A stretch of 64,000 nt of DNA from Bacillota bacterium (lineage in GTDB: Bacteria; Bacillota; Bacilli; Paenibacillales; NBRC-103111). How positions within the stretch are numbered: position 1 is the first letter of the stretch; each line of letters starts with the position of its first letter. The translations under genes and the position numbers were made by a program. Shown piece by piece: positions 18,197 through 27,712 of the stretch. Under the pieces are notes generated by a model, which saw only the letters and a program-made list of their open reading frames with translations, was not told the DNA's origin and did no database searches. Where the stretch lies: positions 124,001-188,000 of the forward strand of contig JAEWIS010000033.1 in NCBI GenBank assembly GCA_023386955.1. The letters are read 5' to 3'.

Positions 18197-20566
18197 TCAA
18201 TCGTTGCGGAGCTCCAAAACGGATGCATATTCCACTGCCGCCTCCGCTTGTACGAGAGCGCATAAGGGGCTTCCATCCGCCGGAAAACGGGGCGGCATGT
18301 CCATATAGATGGGGTCTGATGCACGCAGCGGATAAACCATCACCTTGAGCTCCGCGCCGGACAGCCGGTCCGCGAAGCGCCTCAGCCCGATCTCCCAGGT
18401 TTCTCCGTTGTAGAACCAGTCCGCTGCTTTTGCCCCGTTGATGAGGAAATCCGCCCGGTCCCCCAGGAAATCCAGCCTCAGGAAATAATCCTGGACCGCC
18501 TCCCCTGCAAACGGGTCAGAGTCCAGCTCCAGGAGGTAGGTTTTGCTCCCGTCAGCAGCCGCTTCCGTCTCACGGACAGTTAGCTTTGGCTGCACCTGCG
18601 GGAAGCGGACTTTAAAGTCTGCAAAGGCGGGATGCGCTGCAGCATGGGAGCCAATCTGCGTGAGCTCTGCCGCCCCCTCCGCAACGGCGACGGATGACGA
18701 CGGATACAGCGCCATATCGAGGCTGGCGCTCCGCGAGGAAAGCTGTGCTGTTCCCTGCCGGATGGATACCCAGTCTGCCCCGCACAATACCAGATGCTCT
18801 CCTCCGGCAGCCGACTGCTGCTTCCAGGCGTTAGCGGCATCCAACCGGTTTAGTGTCACCACGTGAACCGTTTCTCCTGCTGCGGTGGTGATTACCGTGA
18901 TCTGCCGGGTGGCCCCTTCGTTCAAACGGACCGTCCAACCGGCCTCCCCCTCCGCAACCTCTCCGCCCTTATGCGAGATGGAGGCGATGCCCTCCCGGGC
19001 GTACCGGTACTCTGAGCGGTTGCCGTCCAGGGCGAAGAAGACATAGACGTCGGGCATTCCGTCACCGCCGACGCGGCATAGAGGCTGCACATTGGCGGTG
19101 TGCAGCAATACCTCTGCCCCCAGCCGCATGCGCAGGGGCATAAAGAGAAAGGACTGCCCCGGCAGGTTCACAGCCGGGAAGCGGCAGGTGTCCCCGCCGG
19201 GCAGGGACACCGCCAGCTCTAGCCCGTGCTTCGCCGCCATAGGCGCGAAGCGCTGGTAGTTGCCGGCGAAGACATAGCCGGCTCCGTCTTCGCCGATGCG
19301 CAGCGAATAGCGCAGCGCATCCGGGTCCTCCGGCGACTGGGACGAGTCCGCCGGGAAGATACAGGCCGTGGCGGCCAGCCCTTGGCCGAAGTCCGCCGCG
19401 AACAGCCCCAGCCGCTTCAGATGGCGGTACGCGGCGGAGATCTGCCCATATTCCCGGATGGGCGCCTGGAAGTCATAGGACAGCTCCGGCACGTCGTTGG
19501 GGTACCCGCTAGCACGGGATTCCTGCAGCGTAGTCAGCTTACCCGCCGGATTGGTGCCCCCGTGATACATATAGTACCCCAGCAGATTGGCGCCGGAGGC
19601 CAGCTTCGTAAAGGCCAGCGCTTCTGTATCATCCGCTGCCAGCAGAGGCCGCCGGTGGCCGGTTACCTGGATGCCCCCGCCCAGCTCGGCGGTCAGATAC
19701 GGCTGGGTCCGCACATCGTAGGAATACTCCCCTGGTGACAAGGGCTTCACCAGATCCGTCCCGATATCCGAGTCCAGGAATACCGGGCGGATGAGATATT
19801 CCACCGTCGGCTTCAAGGGCTCCACATTCCGGGTCCACGGCGCGTCGGCGTAGCCGCCCAGCACGGGCAGGGTCTCTCCTTCCACCACAACCCCGTTCCC
19901 CCAGCCGGTGGAGGTGTAGAAGGGCGCCTCCAGACCCAGCCGGATAGCCAGCTCCTTCAGGGCAAGCATATGCGCCTTGCCGGCTTCACCGTTCAGACCG
20001 CCGGCATGGCCGTACTCATTCTCCAATTGAATGCCAAGCACCGGCCCGCCGTCCTTAAACAGCAGCCCCTGCACCTGGCTGCGGATTTCCGTCCAGAGCC
20101 GCTCCACATGCTCCATATATAACGGATCATTGCTGCGGTGGGCGATGTCCTCCGCAACCAGCCAATCCGGGAAGCCGCCATTGCGGACCTCCCCGTGGCA
20201 CCAGGGGCCAATGCGCAGAAACAAAGGAAGCTTGTACGCAGCACACAGCTCAATAAACCGGCGCAGGTTCCGCTGTCCGCTCCAGTCGAATTCCCCGCGC
20301 ACTTCCTCATGGTGAATCCAGAATACATACGTGGCAATAAGCGTCACACCGCCGGCGATCATCTTGCGGATAGACTCCTCCCACTGCGCCTCCGGATACC
20401 GGCTGTAATGAAATTCACCCATAATCGGCATCCAGGGAGCCCCGTCCTTCAGCAGATGTTTGCTGTTCACCGCAAACTCCCCCCACGCCGGATGAGCCCC
20501 GCCGAAGCCCGCCATCCGCTTTTCCGCCATCCGGGGGAGCGTGTCCACCCCAATATGCTTTTTCAT
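18197..20566 (-). CDS. Glycoside hydrolase family 35 (beta-galactosidase type)
   Basis: About 789 residues with no signal peptide, so probably cytoplasmic. The GH35 barrel occupies the N-terminal half: GEFHYSRYP, the acid/base Glu in QLENEYGH and the likely nucleophile Glu in TAELGGG. C-terminal beta domains follow. ATG 20566 (MKKHIGVD) is preferred to the ATG 54 bases upstream, because the latter adds a tail without homology-like features and an AGGG site precedes 20566. It probably removes terminal beta-galactose from imported oligosaccharides made by the same locus. Confidence 0.9.
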   Translation of the reverse strand: MKKHIGVDTLPRMAEKRMAGFGGAHPAWGEFAVNSKHLLKDGAPWMPIMGEFHYSRYPEAQWEESIRKMIAGGVTLIATYVFWIHHEEVRGEFDWSGQRNLRRFIELCAAYKLPLFLRIGPWCHGEVRNGGFPDWLVAEDIAHRSNDPLYMEHVERLWTEIRSQVQGLLFKDGGPVLGIQLENEYGHAGGLNGEAGKAHMLALKELAIRLGLEAPFYTSTGWGNGVVVEGETLPVLGGYADAPWTRNVEPLKPTVEYLIRPVFLDSDIGTDLVKPLSPGEYSYDVRTQPYLTAELGGGIQVTGHRRPLLAADDTEALAFTKLASGANLLGYYMYHGGTNPAGKLTTLQESRASGYPNDVPELSYDFQAPIREYGQISAAYRHLKRLGLFAADFGQGLAATACIFPADSSQSPEDPDALRYSLRIGEDGAGYVFAGNYQRFAPMAAKHGLELAVSLPGGDTCRFPAVNLPGQSFLFMPLRMRLGAEVLLHTANVQPLCRVGGDGMPDVYVFFALDGNRSEYRYAREGIASISHKGGEVAEGEAGWTVRLNEGATRQITVITTAAGETVHVVTLNRLDAANAWKQQSAAGGEHLVLCGADWVSIRQGTAQLSSRSASLDMALYPSSSVAVAEGAAELTQIGSHAAAHPAFADFKVRFPQVQPKLTVRETEAAADGSKTYLLELDSDPFAGEAVQDYFLRLDFLGDRADFLINGAKAADWFYNGETWEIGLRRFADRLSGAELKVMVYPLRASDPIYMDMPPRFPADGSPLCALVQAEAAVEYASVLELRND

Positions 20567-20695
20567 CCCTTGATCCCTGCCTTCCTCATCCTTATTGCCT
20601 GTTTGCCCCCAGTATAACATCCCTCCGGGGCAACAAGAATGCAGGAAGTAAGGATTCTCATGGAGGATATTTTATTGCTGCTTATGGTTTCCGCT

Positions 20696-21802
20696 TCACA
20701 TCCGGTCGTATTCCGCTGCAGCAAGCAGGAACGCCCCTATCCCCTTGTGGTCATCGGTGACGATGGGCTCGCTGATATAGTATGCAAACGAGCCGTCCCG
20801 GTAAGGCTGACCGGGATTGTACCCTCCCAGTCCGGCTACTGCGCAGTTGCGGATCAGGTGCACCAGACCGTCCTTACGGGTGATGACGAATTTGTTCAAA
20901 ATACCGGCATAACCCTTTTCGGCAGACGCCCGGTAGGTTTCGGAGAGAACACCCAGGCGGATCGCCTTGAGCAATGCATACACGATCATGCAGGAAGCCG
21001 AAGCCTCCAAATAATTGCCTTCCCGCGGCCCCTGGTCCAGAACCTGCCACCATACACCGCTCTCCGGGTCCTGAACCTTCAACAGAGCATCCGCCAGACC
21101 GTTAAAAATAGAGATTATCGCCTGCCGGTCCTTGTGGTCAGCCGGCAAATTTTCCAGCACATCCACAACCGCCATGGCATACCAGCCTACAGCCCGTCCC
21201 CAGAAGTGTGCGGACAAGCCGGTTTCCGGGTTAGCCCAAGGCTGTTCTCTGCGCTCGTCCCATGCATGGTAATACAAGCCGGTTGCCTCATCCTTCAAGT
21301 GCTCCCGGGCCAGCAAAAGCTGATTCGCCACATCGTCAAAAGCCTCCGGCTCCCCAAACAACCCAGCAAATTCCGCATAGAAGGGGGCGCCCATATAGAG
21401 GCCATCCAGCCACATTTGGTGGGGATAAACCGCCTTGTGCCAAAACCCGCCTTCAAGGGTCCGCGGATGGGTCCGGAGCTGCTCCCGTAATAGATATGCC
21501 GCCTCCCTGTATTTCCTAGCGCCGGTTTGGCGGTAAAGGAATAGAATCGCTTTACCGTTATTGATATGATCGATATTATGCTCATGCGGTTCATAACCGC
21601 GGATGGAGCCGTCCTCCTGAACGAACATGTCCAAATTGTCTTGGATGTACCGGAGGTATCGGTCATCCCCCGTATTCCCGTAAATTTGCTCCAGCCCCTT
21701 ATAGACCACACCATCCACATAGTGCCACTTGTCCTTCACGCGGGGCATACGCTTCAACTGGTTTTCGGCCATCCGGACCGACCAGCCCTTAAGCTGCTCC
21801 AT
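20696..21802 (-). CDS. Glycoside hydrolase family 105 unsaturated glucuronyl/rhamnogalacturonyl hydrolase
   Basis: 368 residues forming the (alpha/alpha)6 barrel of GH105 (YteR/YesR type). The family removes the unsaturated uronic acid left by polysaccharide lyases. The signature WLDGLYMGAPFYAEF carries the conserved Asp of the active site, and HFWGRAVGWYAMA and ASASCMIVYAL are typical barrel motifs. GGGAGGG precedes the ATG, with only 34 bases to the sulfatase gene upstream. Together with a sulfatase this points to a sulfated or pectic, rhamnose-containing glycan. Confidence 0.92.
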   Translation of the reverse strand: MEQLKGWSVRMAENQLKRMPRVKDKWHYVDGVVYKGLEQIYGNTGDDRYLRYIQDNLDMFVQEDGSIRGYEPHEHNIDHINNGKAILFLYRQTGARKYREAAYLLREQLRTHPRTLEGGFWHKAVYPHQMWLDGLYMGAPFYAEFAGLFGEPEAFDDVANQLLLAREHLKDEATGLYYHAWDERREQPWANPETGLSAHFWGRAVGWYAMAVVDVLENLPADHKDRQAIISIFNGLADALLKVQDPESGVWWQVLDQGPREGNYLEASASCMIVYALLKAIRLGVLSETYRASAEKGYAGILNKFVITRKDGLVHLIRNCAVAGLGGYNPGQPYRDGSFAYYISEPIVTDDHKGIGAFLLAAAEYDRM

Positions 21803-21836
21803 ACCTTTAACCCTCCCTATATCTTCCGCATAAATA

Positions 21837-23333
21837 CTAATAGAGTCTGCGCCCGAAGGGGTTCGCCGGTTTCGGCCAATTCTTGTCCGGACTGCACACT
21901 GTCTTCTTCAGCGCCCCATTCTCCAGCATGGCGTAGTCCCCGTTGTCCCTGCACCAACGAATCAGCTCTGTCCGCATCGTCTCTATGACGCTCTCGATGC
22001 CGGGTTCCCCGCTTTTGGCCAAATTGTCCATTTCTGCAGGATCAAGCAGCTGGTCATACAGCTCCTCCACACCGCCAAGCTGGTGATAGATGTACTTGTA
22101 ACGCAGCGAGGCGACCATATACTGCTGGTTCGGATCATCGCCACATTGCCCGATGTAATAGCTCCTGACCTCTTTATCCTCCATTAATACCGGGGATAAA
22201 TCCATGCCGTCAACCGGAACGTCCAGCGGAGCTCCGGCAAGAGAGAGCAGGGTCGGCATCAGATCCTGCAGCCCTACAAGCTGCCCGGATACTTTTCCCG
22301 CCGGAAGCTTCGCAGGATAACTGATCATAAGGGGCACGCGGACAGAGCCGTTATAGAAGTTTTTCTTAAAATATAAACCGAAGTCCCCCAGCATCTCCCC
22401 ATGGTCAGCCGTATACACAACGATGGTGTTCTCCCGGAGGCCGTTTGCCTCGAGAAAATCTATAACTCTGCCGATTTGCTTGTCTTGATGGGAAATCAGG
22501 CCGTAGTAGTAAGCCTTGATCACCTTTTTGGCCTGCGGCGACAGAAGATCCCACATATGGCCATAATGGGTTTTCACTTCATTATCAAGGCCCCGATCCT
22601 TCAGAATATCAATGCTGCCCGACGGATCCGGCATATCCCGTGGATCATACATGCTGTCATAAGGACGGGGCGGATCGAAGGCGGAATGCGGCTTCGGGAA
22701 GGAGACCCACATAAAGAACGGGGTTTCTTTGTCCCTCTCCACATGATCGCGCATGTGGGCTATTGCCCGGTCCGCCACCCAACTGTCCACATAATGCTCC
22801 TGCGGAACCGGACTCGGAGCCGGGTACACATCATTGTTACCCAGCCCATGGCCACGGGTATATCCTCCCCAGCCCACGGTATGGAGATAGTCATGGTAAT
22901 CCTCCAGCCCGGTGATCTGGTTCTCGGGATCATACTTACTAAGGATTCTGCCGGATTCCGCAAACTCCGTGGTCCGGATGCCATGTGTGGTTCTCGCTTC
23001 GCCGGGACCCCGGTAGGGATTGTAGTGGAGCTTCCCCATGGAGTAGGTTTCATACCCGCGTTTGCTTAATTCCTCTCCAAGCTTGGGCAGTCCCTCCTTA
23101 ATCGCTCCCGAATTGTCCTTCACCCCCGTACACTTATGCGGATAAAGCGCCGTCGTCAGGCTCGCCCTTGCAGGCACACAGATGGGATCCGGTGTAAAGG
23201 AATTTCCGAAATTGATGCCGCTTTCGGCAAGCTTGTCGAGATTGGGTGTATCTACAATTGAATTGCCGTTGCATCCCAAGGCGTCATGACGCATCTGATC
23301 GCACATAATGAACACAATATTGGGCTTCTGCAA
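21837..23333 (-). CDS. Sulfatase (Cys-type, formylglycine-dependent)
   Basis: About 498 residues of the type I sulfatase family. The catalytic box ICVPARASL contains C-x-P-x-R, so the Cys must be converted to formylglycine by a maturase not seen in the window. Metal ligands are suggested by IMCDQMRHDALG and TADHGEM. There is no signal peptide. The start is TTG 23333, 5 bases after AAAGGAGGGG; that ribosome site lies inside the codons of the ATG at 23357. It is the first gene of the sulfatase-GH105-GH35 series, divergent from an AraC regulator. Confidence 0.92.
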   Translation of the reverse strand: MQKPNIVFIMCDQMRHDALGCNGNSIVDTPNLDKLAESGINFGNSFTPDPICVPARASLTTALYPHKCTGVKDNSGAIKEGLPKLGEELSKRGYETYSMGKLHYNPYRGPGEARTTHGIRTTEFAESGRILSKYDPENQITGLEDYHDYLHTVGWGGYTRGHGLGNNDVYPAPSPVPQEHYVDSWVADRAIAHMRDHVERDKETPFFMWVSFPKPHSAFDPPRPYDSMYDPRDMPDPSGSIDILKDRGLDNEVKTHYGHMWDLLSPQAKKVIKAYYYGLISHQDKQIGRVIDFLEANGLRENTIVVYTADHGEMLGDFGLYFKKNFYNGSVRVPLMISYPAKLPAGKVSGQLVGLQDLMPTLLSLAGAPLDVPVDGMDLSPVLMEDKEVRSYYIGQCGDDPNQQYMVASLRYKYIYHQLGGVEELYDQLLDPAEMDNLAKSGEPGIESVIETMRTELIRWCRDNGDYAMLENGALKKTVCSPDKNWPKPANPFGRRLY

Positions 23334-23388
23334 GCTCTCCCCTCCTTTTGTACACATATCTCTACCTTAAACTTTCGGGGCTTCTATG

Positions 23389-23426
23389 TTAATGTAGAAA
23401 TCAATACGGATTTATGTAAAAATCGA
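23389..23426. promoter_or_regulatory. Direct repeats, likely AraC-family binding sites
   Basis: TTAATGTAGAAATCAA (23389) and TTTATGTAAAAATCGA (23411) are direct repeats offset by 22 bp, about two DNA turns. They lie in the divergent gap between the sulfatase and AraC genes. This spacing is typical of AraC-family operators. Confidence 0.6.
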
Positions 23427-23447
23427 AACGGATGTGACGGTCCCACT

Positions 23448-24266
23448 GTGATACAAGTCGATCTCAACCGATTGTACCTGCATATTTACTTTATCCTGCG
23501 GAGAACAACCGAAGGAGGCTGGAGCGGAAGCCGGAAGCATCTCTCCGGGCATACCCTTTATTGGATCCACGAAGGGGAAGGCACGTTCATTGCCGGGGAA
23601 AAACGGGAGGTTACCGCAGGAAGCCTGCTCTATGCCCGCCCGGACATGGAGGTGCAATACCGGTCGAGTGAAAGACGACCACTGGACTTCACCATCATCC
23701 GGTTTGAATGTATGACGGTGGAGCCCAAAGAGGACAGCTGGAGCACCAGTCCGGTTGTGCATTTGCCTCTACCCTTCTGTATGCCCGCCGCCAATGTGGA
23801 CCGGCTGGAGGCAAGCAGGCTGATGGAGCGTATTATCCGCGGCTGGAACCCGTCCGCGGCAGGTGGAGAGGTAGCTTCCAAGGCTGCACTCAGCGAGATG
23901 CTTCTGTACGCCGGGAAGCATTTATCCGGCAGGAAGCAAGAATCCCGTTTTACCCTTTTCGAAAGGATCAAGGAAGCCATACAACTCCGGCACACCAGCA
24001 GCCTGAGCGTGGAGGAATTGGCCAGAACCTACGGCATCTCACCTGTTTATTTGCGGAAGCTGTTTCATGAATATGAAGGATGTTCGCCGAAGCAATATCT
24101 GGAGACGGTCCGGCATGAGAATGCCCTCCGGCTGCTGCTGCACTCCGACCTTTCCCTGCGGATGATCGCCGAGGTATGCGGGTACACGGACGAATTCCAT
24201 TTCAGCAAGGTGTTCAAAAAAAGAACGGGGCAATCTCCGGCGAGGTACAAAAGATTGTCCGTATAG
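23448..24266 (+). CDS. AraC-family transcriptional regulator
   Basis: About 272 residues: an N-terminal cupin-like sensing domain (HTLYWIHEGEGTF) and a C-terminal AraC double helix-turn-helix (VEELARTYGISPVYLRKLF; YTDEFHFSKVFKKRTGQSPARYK). The start is uncertain. I place it at GTG 23448, because the upstream in-frame sequence covers direct repeats that look like operators and overlaps the sulfatase gene. The ribosome site there is weak. It is divergent from the sulfatase operon, which it probably controls. Confidence 0.85.
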   Translation: MIQVDLNRLYLHIYFILRRTTEGGWSGSRKHLSGHTLYWIHEGEGTFIAGEKREVTAGSLLYARPDMEVQYRSSERRPLDFTIIRFECMTVEPKEDSWSTSPVVHLPLPFCMPAANVDRLEASRLMERIIRGWNPSAAGGEVASKAALSEMLLYAGKHLSGRKQESRFTLFERIKEAIQLRHTSSLSVEELARTYGISPVYLRKLFHEYEGCSPKQYLETVRHENALRLLLHSDLSLRMIAEVCGYTDEFHFSKVFKKRTGQSPARYKRLSV

Positions 24267-24275
24267 AAGAAAAAT

Positions 24276-24357
24276 TCCCGTTCCAACAAATGAAGCGTGA
24301 CCCGCTCAGAGCAATGGAGTGCCTCCTTGAGGGTCACAATTCAAATGTAGAACGGGA
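24276..24357. repeat. Three-tier nested inverted repeat between convergent genes
   Basis: Outer arms TCCCGTTC / GAACGGGA enclose GTGACC / GGTCAC, then CTCA / TGAG, then GGAG-TGC-CTCC. It fills the gap between the AraC gene and the convergent CocE-type gene. It lacks a clear T run, so it may be a weak bidirectional terminator or another structured element. Confidence 0.6.
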
Positions 24358-24373
24358 TACTTGTTAATCGTTT

Positions 24374-26506
24374 CTAATGTTTGTTGTACAAAACCGGCAG
24401 TTTGATATGGCTGGGGTACTCCCGGTTATGGTAAATCGTCTGGCGCACGATCAGCGGTTTCTCGTCCGCATACGGATCGTTGCCGGTATTGGTGTTGGGG
24501 AAAGCCACGAACTTGCTGGAGGAGGTGACTGTTACCCTGATCCGGTGTCCCGCCGGGAAGGTGTGAGCGATATTTTGTAGGAAAATATCATACTTCTCCA
24601 CCTTGCCCGGCTCCAGCAGCTGCGGATGCTCCAGACCGTTGCGGTATCTGGCTCTGACGATATAGTTGGACAACCGGATGGAGTCGCCGTTGGGATGGAC
24701 ATCGCTTAAGGTCACCACCCAGTCCGTGTCCTTGCCTGTGCTGGCCGCATACAGCACCGCCGACAGCTCGCCCGCCACCGTCAGCTCCTCCGCCAACGGT
24801 TCGCCGGTATACGCCAGAATATCGCTGCGCAGCTCATGCCTGCGCATATTCTCCGGCTCCCGCTCCCCCTTGTCCGCTACCGGTTCGGCGGGATTGTAGA
24901 TGTACGTGTCCGCAGGCGAGAGTTCCTCCGGCTCCGCCGCCAGTCTGCCGTCCCCCAGGGAGGAGTTGGCCCGGCCGTCCCCGCCCAAATAGAAGGGCGT
25001 CACCACCGCCTCCGCCGGAGTCCAGTCTGACGAGGTCCGCCAGCGGTTTTCACCCACCACATAATAGGAAGCCCGCGGCTCCTGATCGATGCCGTTGGGG
25101 ATGTCCTTCAAGAAACGGTCAAACCAACGCAGCACCGATACGTCATAGTCATAGACCACGGCATCGTTGCCCAAGGCCACATTGGCCAAATCCCTGGCCC
25201 GGTTGGGGTTATGCTCCCAGGCGCCCAGCCGGATTTTGCGGTGGGGGACATCATGCTCCGTCAGCATCCGCCAGGTCTCCGACACTCCCGGGCTGTCACC
25301 GTCATACCACCCGGAGATCACGTACACCGGCGCCTTAACCTGATGGCCCAGCTCGCTGTAGGTGCAGTTTTTCCAGAAGTCATCATAATCCGGATGCTGG
25401 CTCCACAGCTCCCAGGGCCCTGACTCCTTGCCGATCATCTGCCTTGGGATATCCCGGATGGGCCGGGCATCCACCGCCGCTTCTGGATTTACAGTTACAC
25501 CGCCGAAAATATCAAAATCCGTCCGCGTCCCCACCGATTGGGCCAGGGTCCAGGAAAGAAGCGGCCAGGAGCAGAGCGTTCCGCCCTTGCGGGCCGTATC
25601 CGTAAAGGGAGAGCCTACATTCACCTCATCCACCACCGCCAGCAAATTGGGATGCCCGCTGGTGGCGGCGGCTGTTACCACGTACCCCAAGTACGAGGCG
25701 CCCCACATGCCGACCTTGCTGTTGCTCCAGTCCTGGGCAATGATCCAATCGATGGTGTCGGAGCCGTCATCCCGCTCGTAGTAAAAGGGCACCAGTTCCC
25801 CCTCCGAATCCGCCCGCCCCCGCACATCCTGGTTAACCACCGCGTAGCCCTTATTGGCCCAGCGTTGGAACAGCTCCTTGCGCCCGTTGCGGTCATAGCA
25901 GGTCCGCACCAGAATAGCAGGCCACCTTGTCCCGGCTGGAGCTCCCTCCGGCAGGTACACATCCGTAGCCAGCCTGACTTCATCCCGCATGGGCACCATA
26001 AATGTCCCCAGGTCGTTGATGCCATATTCCGGCTTGGACAACAGCGGGTCTTCATATACCCGAAGAGGAGTCAGCCTCTCGCACCCTGCCTTGACGATCA
26101 GCTCCAGGCCATACCGGTTGGGAGCTGCAAAGGCGACTACCTCCCCGTCCAAGGTGACTACATCCACTGCTGTACCGCCGCGCATGGCCCACACCTGTGA
26201 GGTCCGCTCTACACCAGCTGCATCCGCCGCTGTATATTCCATATGCCGCTGATACACCGTACCATGCTCCAGGATAACCTCTTCCCCTGTCCACTCCCCA
26301 CGGGCATAAGCCTCCAGCTGCTCCCCTATACGGGCCAGCGGTAGAGCATACTTGGCCTGGGGGTCCAATACATGCTCCTGCATTTGCGTCCGCCTGCGGG
26401 GATCCACCTTGGCGTGGAGCACTCCTTTTTCCGTAAACCTGATTTTACCGTTATAGATGCCTGCACAATAGAAATGAAAGATGGTGTGATGCAAATAGGT
26501 TGTCAT
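24374..26506 (-). CDS. CocE/NonD (peptidase S15) family hydrolase
   Basis: 710 residues. An unusual N-terminal region of about 190 residues precedes the S15/CocE core (NDLGTFMVPMRDEVRLATDVYLP). The nucleophile is in GMWGASYLGY and the likely His in GAWEHN; the C-terminal jelly-roll is seen in FPAGHRIRVTVTSSS. The ribosome site GGAGG is 8 bases before the ATG. It is last in a three-gene operon after an M19 dipeptidase and an ornithine-cyclodeaminase-like enzyme. That context suggests hydrolysis of a peptide- or acyl-amino-acid-like compound. Confidence 0.88.
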   Translation of the reverse strand: MTTYLHHTIFHFYCAGIYNGKIRFTEKGVLHAKVDPRRRTQMQEHVLDPQAKYALPLARIGEQLEAYARGEWTGEEVILEHGTVYQRHMEYTAADAAGVERTSQVWAMRGGTAVDVVTLDGEVVAFAAPNRYGLELIVKAGCERLTPLRVYEDPLLSKPEYGINDLGTFMVPMRDEVRLATDVYLPEGAPAGTRWPAILVRTCYDRNGRKELFQRWANKGYAVVNQDVRGRADSEGELVPFYYERDDGSDTIDWIIAQDWSNSKVGMWGASYLGYVVTAAATSGHPNLLAVVDEVNVGSPFTDTARKGGTLCSWPLLSWTLAQSVGTRTDFDIFGGVTVNPEAAVDARPIRDIPRQMIGKESGPWELWSQHPDYDDFWKNCTYSELGHQVKAPVYVISGWYDGDSPGVSETWRMLTEHDVPHRKIRLGAWEHNPNRARDLANVALGNDAVVYDYDVSVLRWFDRFLKDIPNGIDQEPRASYYVVGENRWRTSSDWTPAEAVVTPFYLGGDGRANSSLGDGRLAAEPEELSPADTYIYNPAEPVADKGEREPENMRRHELRSDILAYTGEPLAEELTVAGELSAVLYAASTGKDTDWVVTLSDVHPNGDSIRLSNYIVRARYRNGLEHPQLLEPGKVEKYDIFLQNIAHTFPAGHRIRVTVTSSSKFVAFPNTNTGNDPYADEKPLIVRQTIYHNREYPSHIKLPVLYNKH

Positions 26507-26518
26507 TTGTGCTGCCTC

Positions 26519-27712
26519 CTATCCCCAAACCTGCTCGAATACCCGCAGCCAGTTGCCGCCCATGATCTTGGCAATGTCCGCGTCGCTGTAGCCCCTTGCC
26601 ACCAGCCCTCTGGTGAAGTTGCCGAAGCGGCCGTAGGTTTCCAGCCCCTTCACCGTTTCGGTGGAGGGGCCGTCCCCTTTGGCAAAACCCAGCCGGGGCG
26701 CAATATGCTCCTTGAAGTAAATAAGAGACCATTCCACGTCGCTCATGGGCCAGTCCGTGCCGATGCCGACATAATCCACTCCGGCCAGCCGGACTACGTA
26801 ATCGATATGATCCAGCACATGATCGAGAGTCGTGTTCGCAGGGTCCCCGTGGACAAACCACGGCATGGCAAAAATCCCCACTACACCTCCGGTTCCGGCC
26901 ACCGCCAGAATCTCCTCGTCGCTTTTGCAGCGCATATGAGGGTACAGGCGCTCCACTCCCGTATGGGAAGCGATCACGGGTGCAGAGGATACCCGGCAGG
27001 CATCCAACGTGGTTTGTTTGCCGCAATGGCCCGTATCCACCACAATCCCCAATTGGTTTAGCCGCTCCACAAACTGGACGCCGTAATTGGACAAACCGCC
27101 GTTAGCCGCCTCTGCACAGCCGGAGCCCACAAGATTCTGGTTATTATACGTAAGCTGGAGCACCCGCAGCCCAAACTGGTGCAGCGTCTCCAGCAGCCCC
27201 AGGTTCCGGCCCAGCCCATCTGTCTCCTGAGCAGTGACAATCCCGGCTTTCCAGCCGCTCTGTTTGGCCGCCCGGATATCCTCGGCCTTCCTGGCTTTAA
27301 CGAGCCAGTCCGCTGCAGTGTCAAACTGCAGCTGTACCTGGCCCATGCTGTCCAGAATGGTCTCCATATCATTTAAGTGAAGCTCCCGGTTGCCCGCCGT
27401 AATGCCGGACCGGTACCACTCCTCTTTATACTGGGGCAGTTCACCAGCCGCCATCATCTTGACCAGAAGCTTAGCGGGCATATGGCTGTAGACCATAGGC
27501 TCGTCCCTGTAAGGCTCGCAAAGCTCCTTCAGCCGTTGAGCCACCGCTTGGGGTATGGCCTTGGGAGACAACGGTCCCTGAAACAGCAGGTCGATGTTGA
27601 TGTTCTCCTCATGGAGCCGGGCCGCACGCTGTTCTTGCTCCTCCGTCAAGTGAAAGTCATACCGTCCCTCTTGCAATTTTTCCTCCATACCGCCTGCCCC
27701 TTCCGTTACCAT
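26519..27712 (-). CDS. Membrane dipeptidase (peptidase M19) family protein
   Basis: 397 residues of the amidohydrolase-type M19 family. Zinc-site motifs appear as VVDTGHCG, ASHTG and VGIGTDW. The usual first HxD motif (DGHND-like) is NID here (NINIDLL), so one metal ligand is changed. It may bind one metal or have a different substrate. The start is uncertain: 27712 overlaps the upstream stop codon and has GGGAG 10 bases before it, while 27688 (MEEKLQ) is also possible. It is co-directional with the genes on both sides. Confidence 0.85.
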   Translation of the reverse strand: MVTEGAGGMEEKLQEGRYDFHLTEEQEQRAARLHEENINIDLLFQGPLSPKAIPQAVAQRLKELCEPYRDEPMVYSHMPAKLLVKMMAAGELPQYKEEWYRSGITAGNRELHLNDMETILDSMGQVQLQFDTAADWLVKARKAEDIRAAKQSGWKAGIVTAQETDGLGRNLGLLETLHQFGLRVLQLTYNNQNLVGSGCAEAANGGLSNYGVQFVERLNQLGIVVDTGHCGKQTTLDACRVSSAPVIASHTGVERLYPHMRCKSDEEILAVAGTGGVVGIFAMPWFVHGDPANTTLDHVLDHIDYVVRLAGVDYVGIGTDWPMSDVEWSLIYFKEHIAPRLGFAKGDGPSTETVKGLETYGRFGNFTRGLVARGYSDADIAKIMGGNWLRVFEQVWG

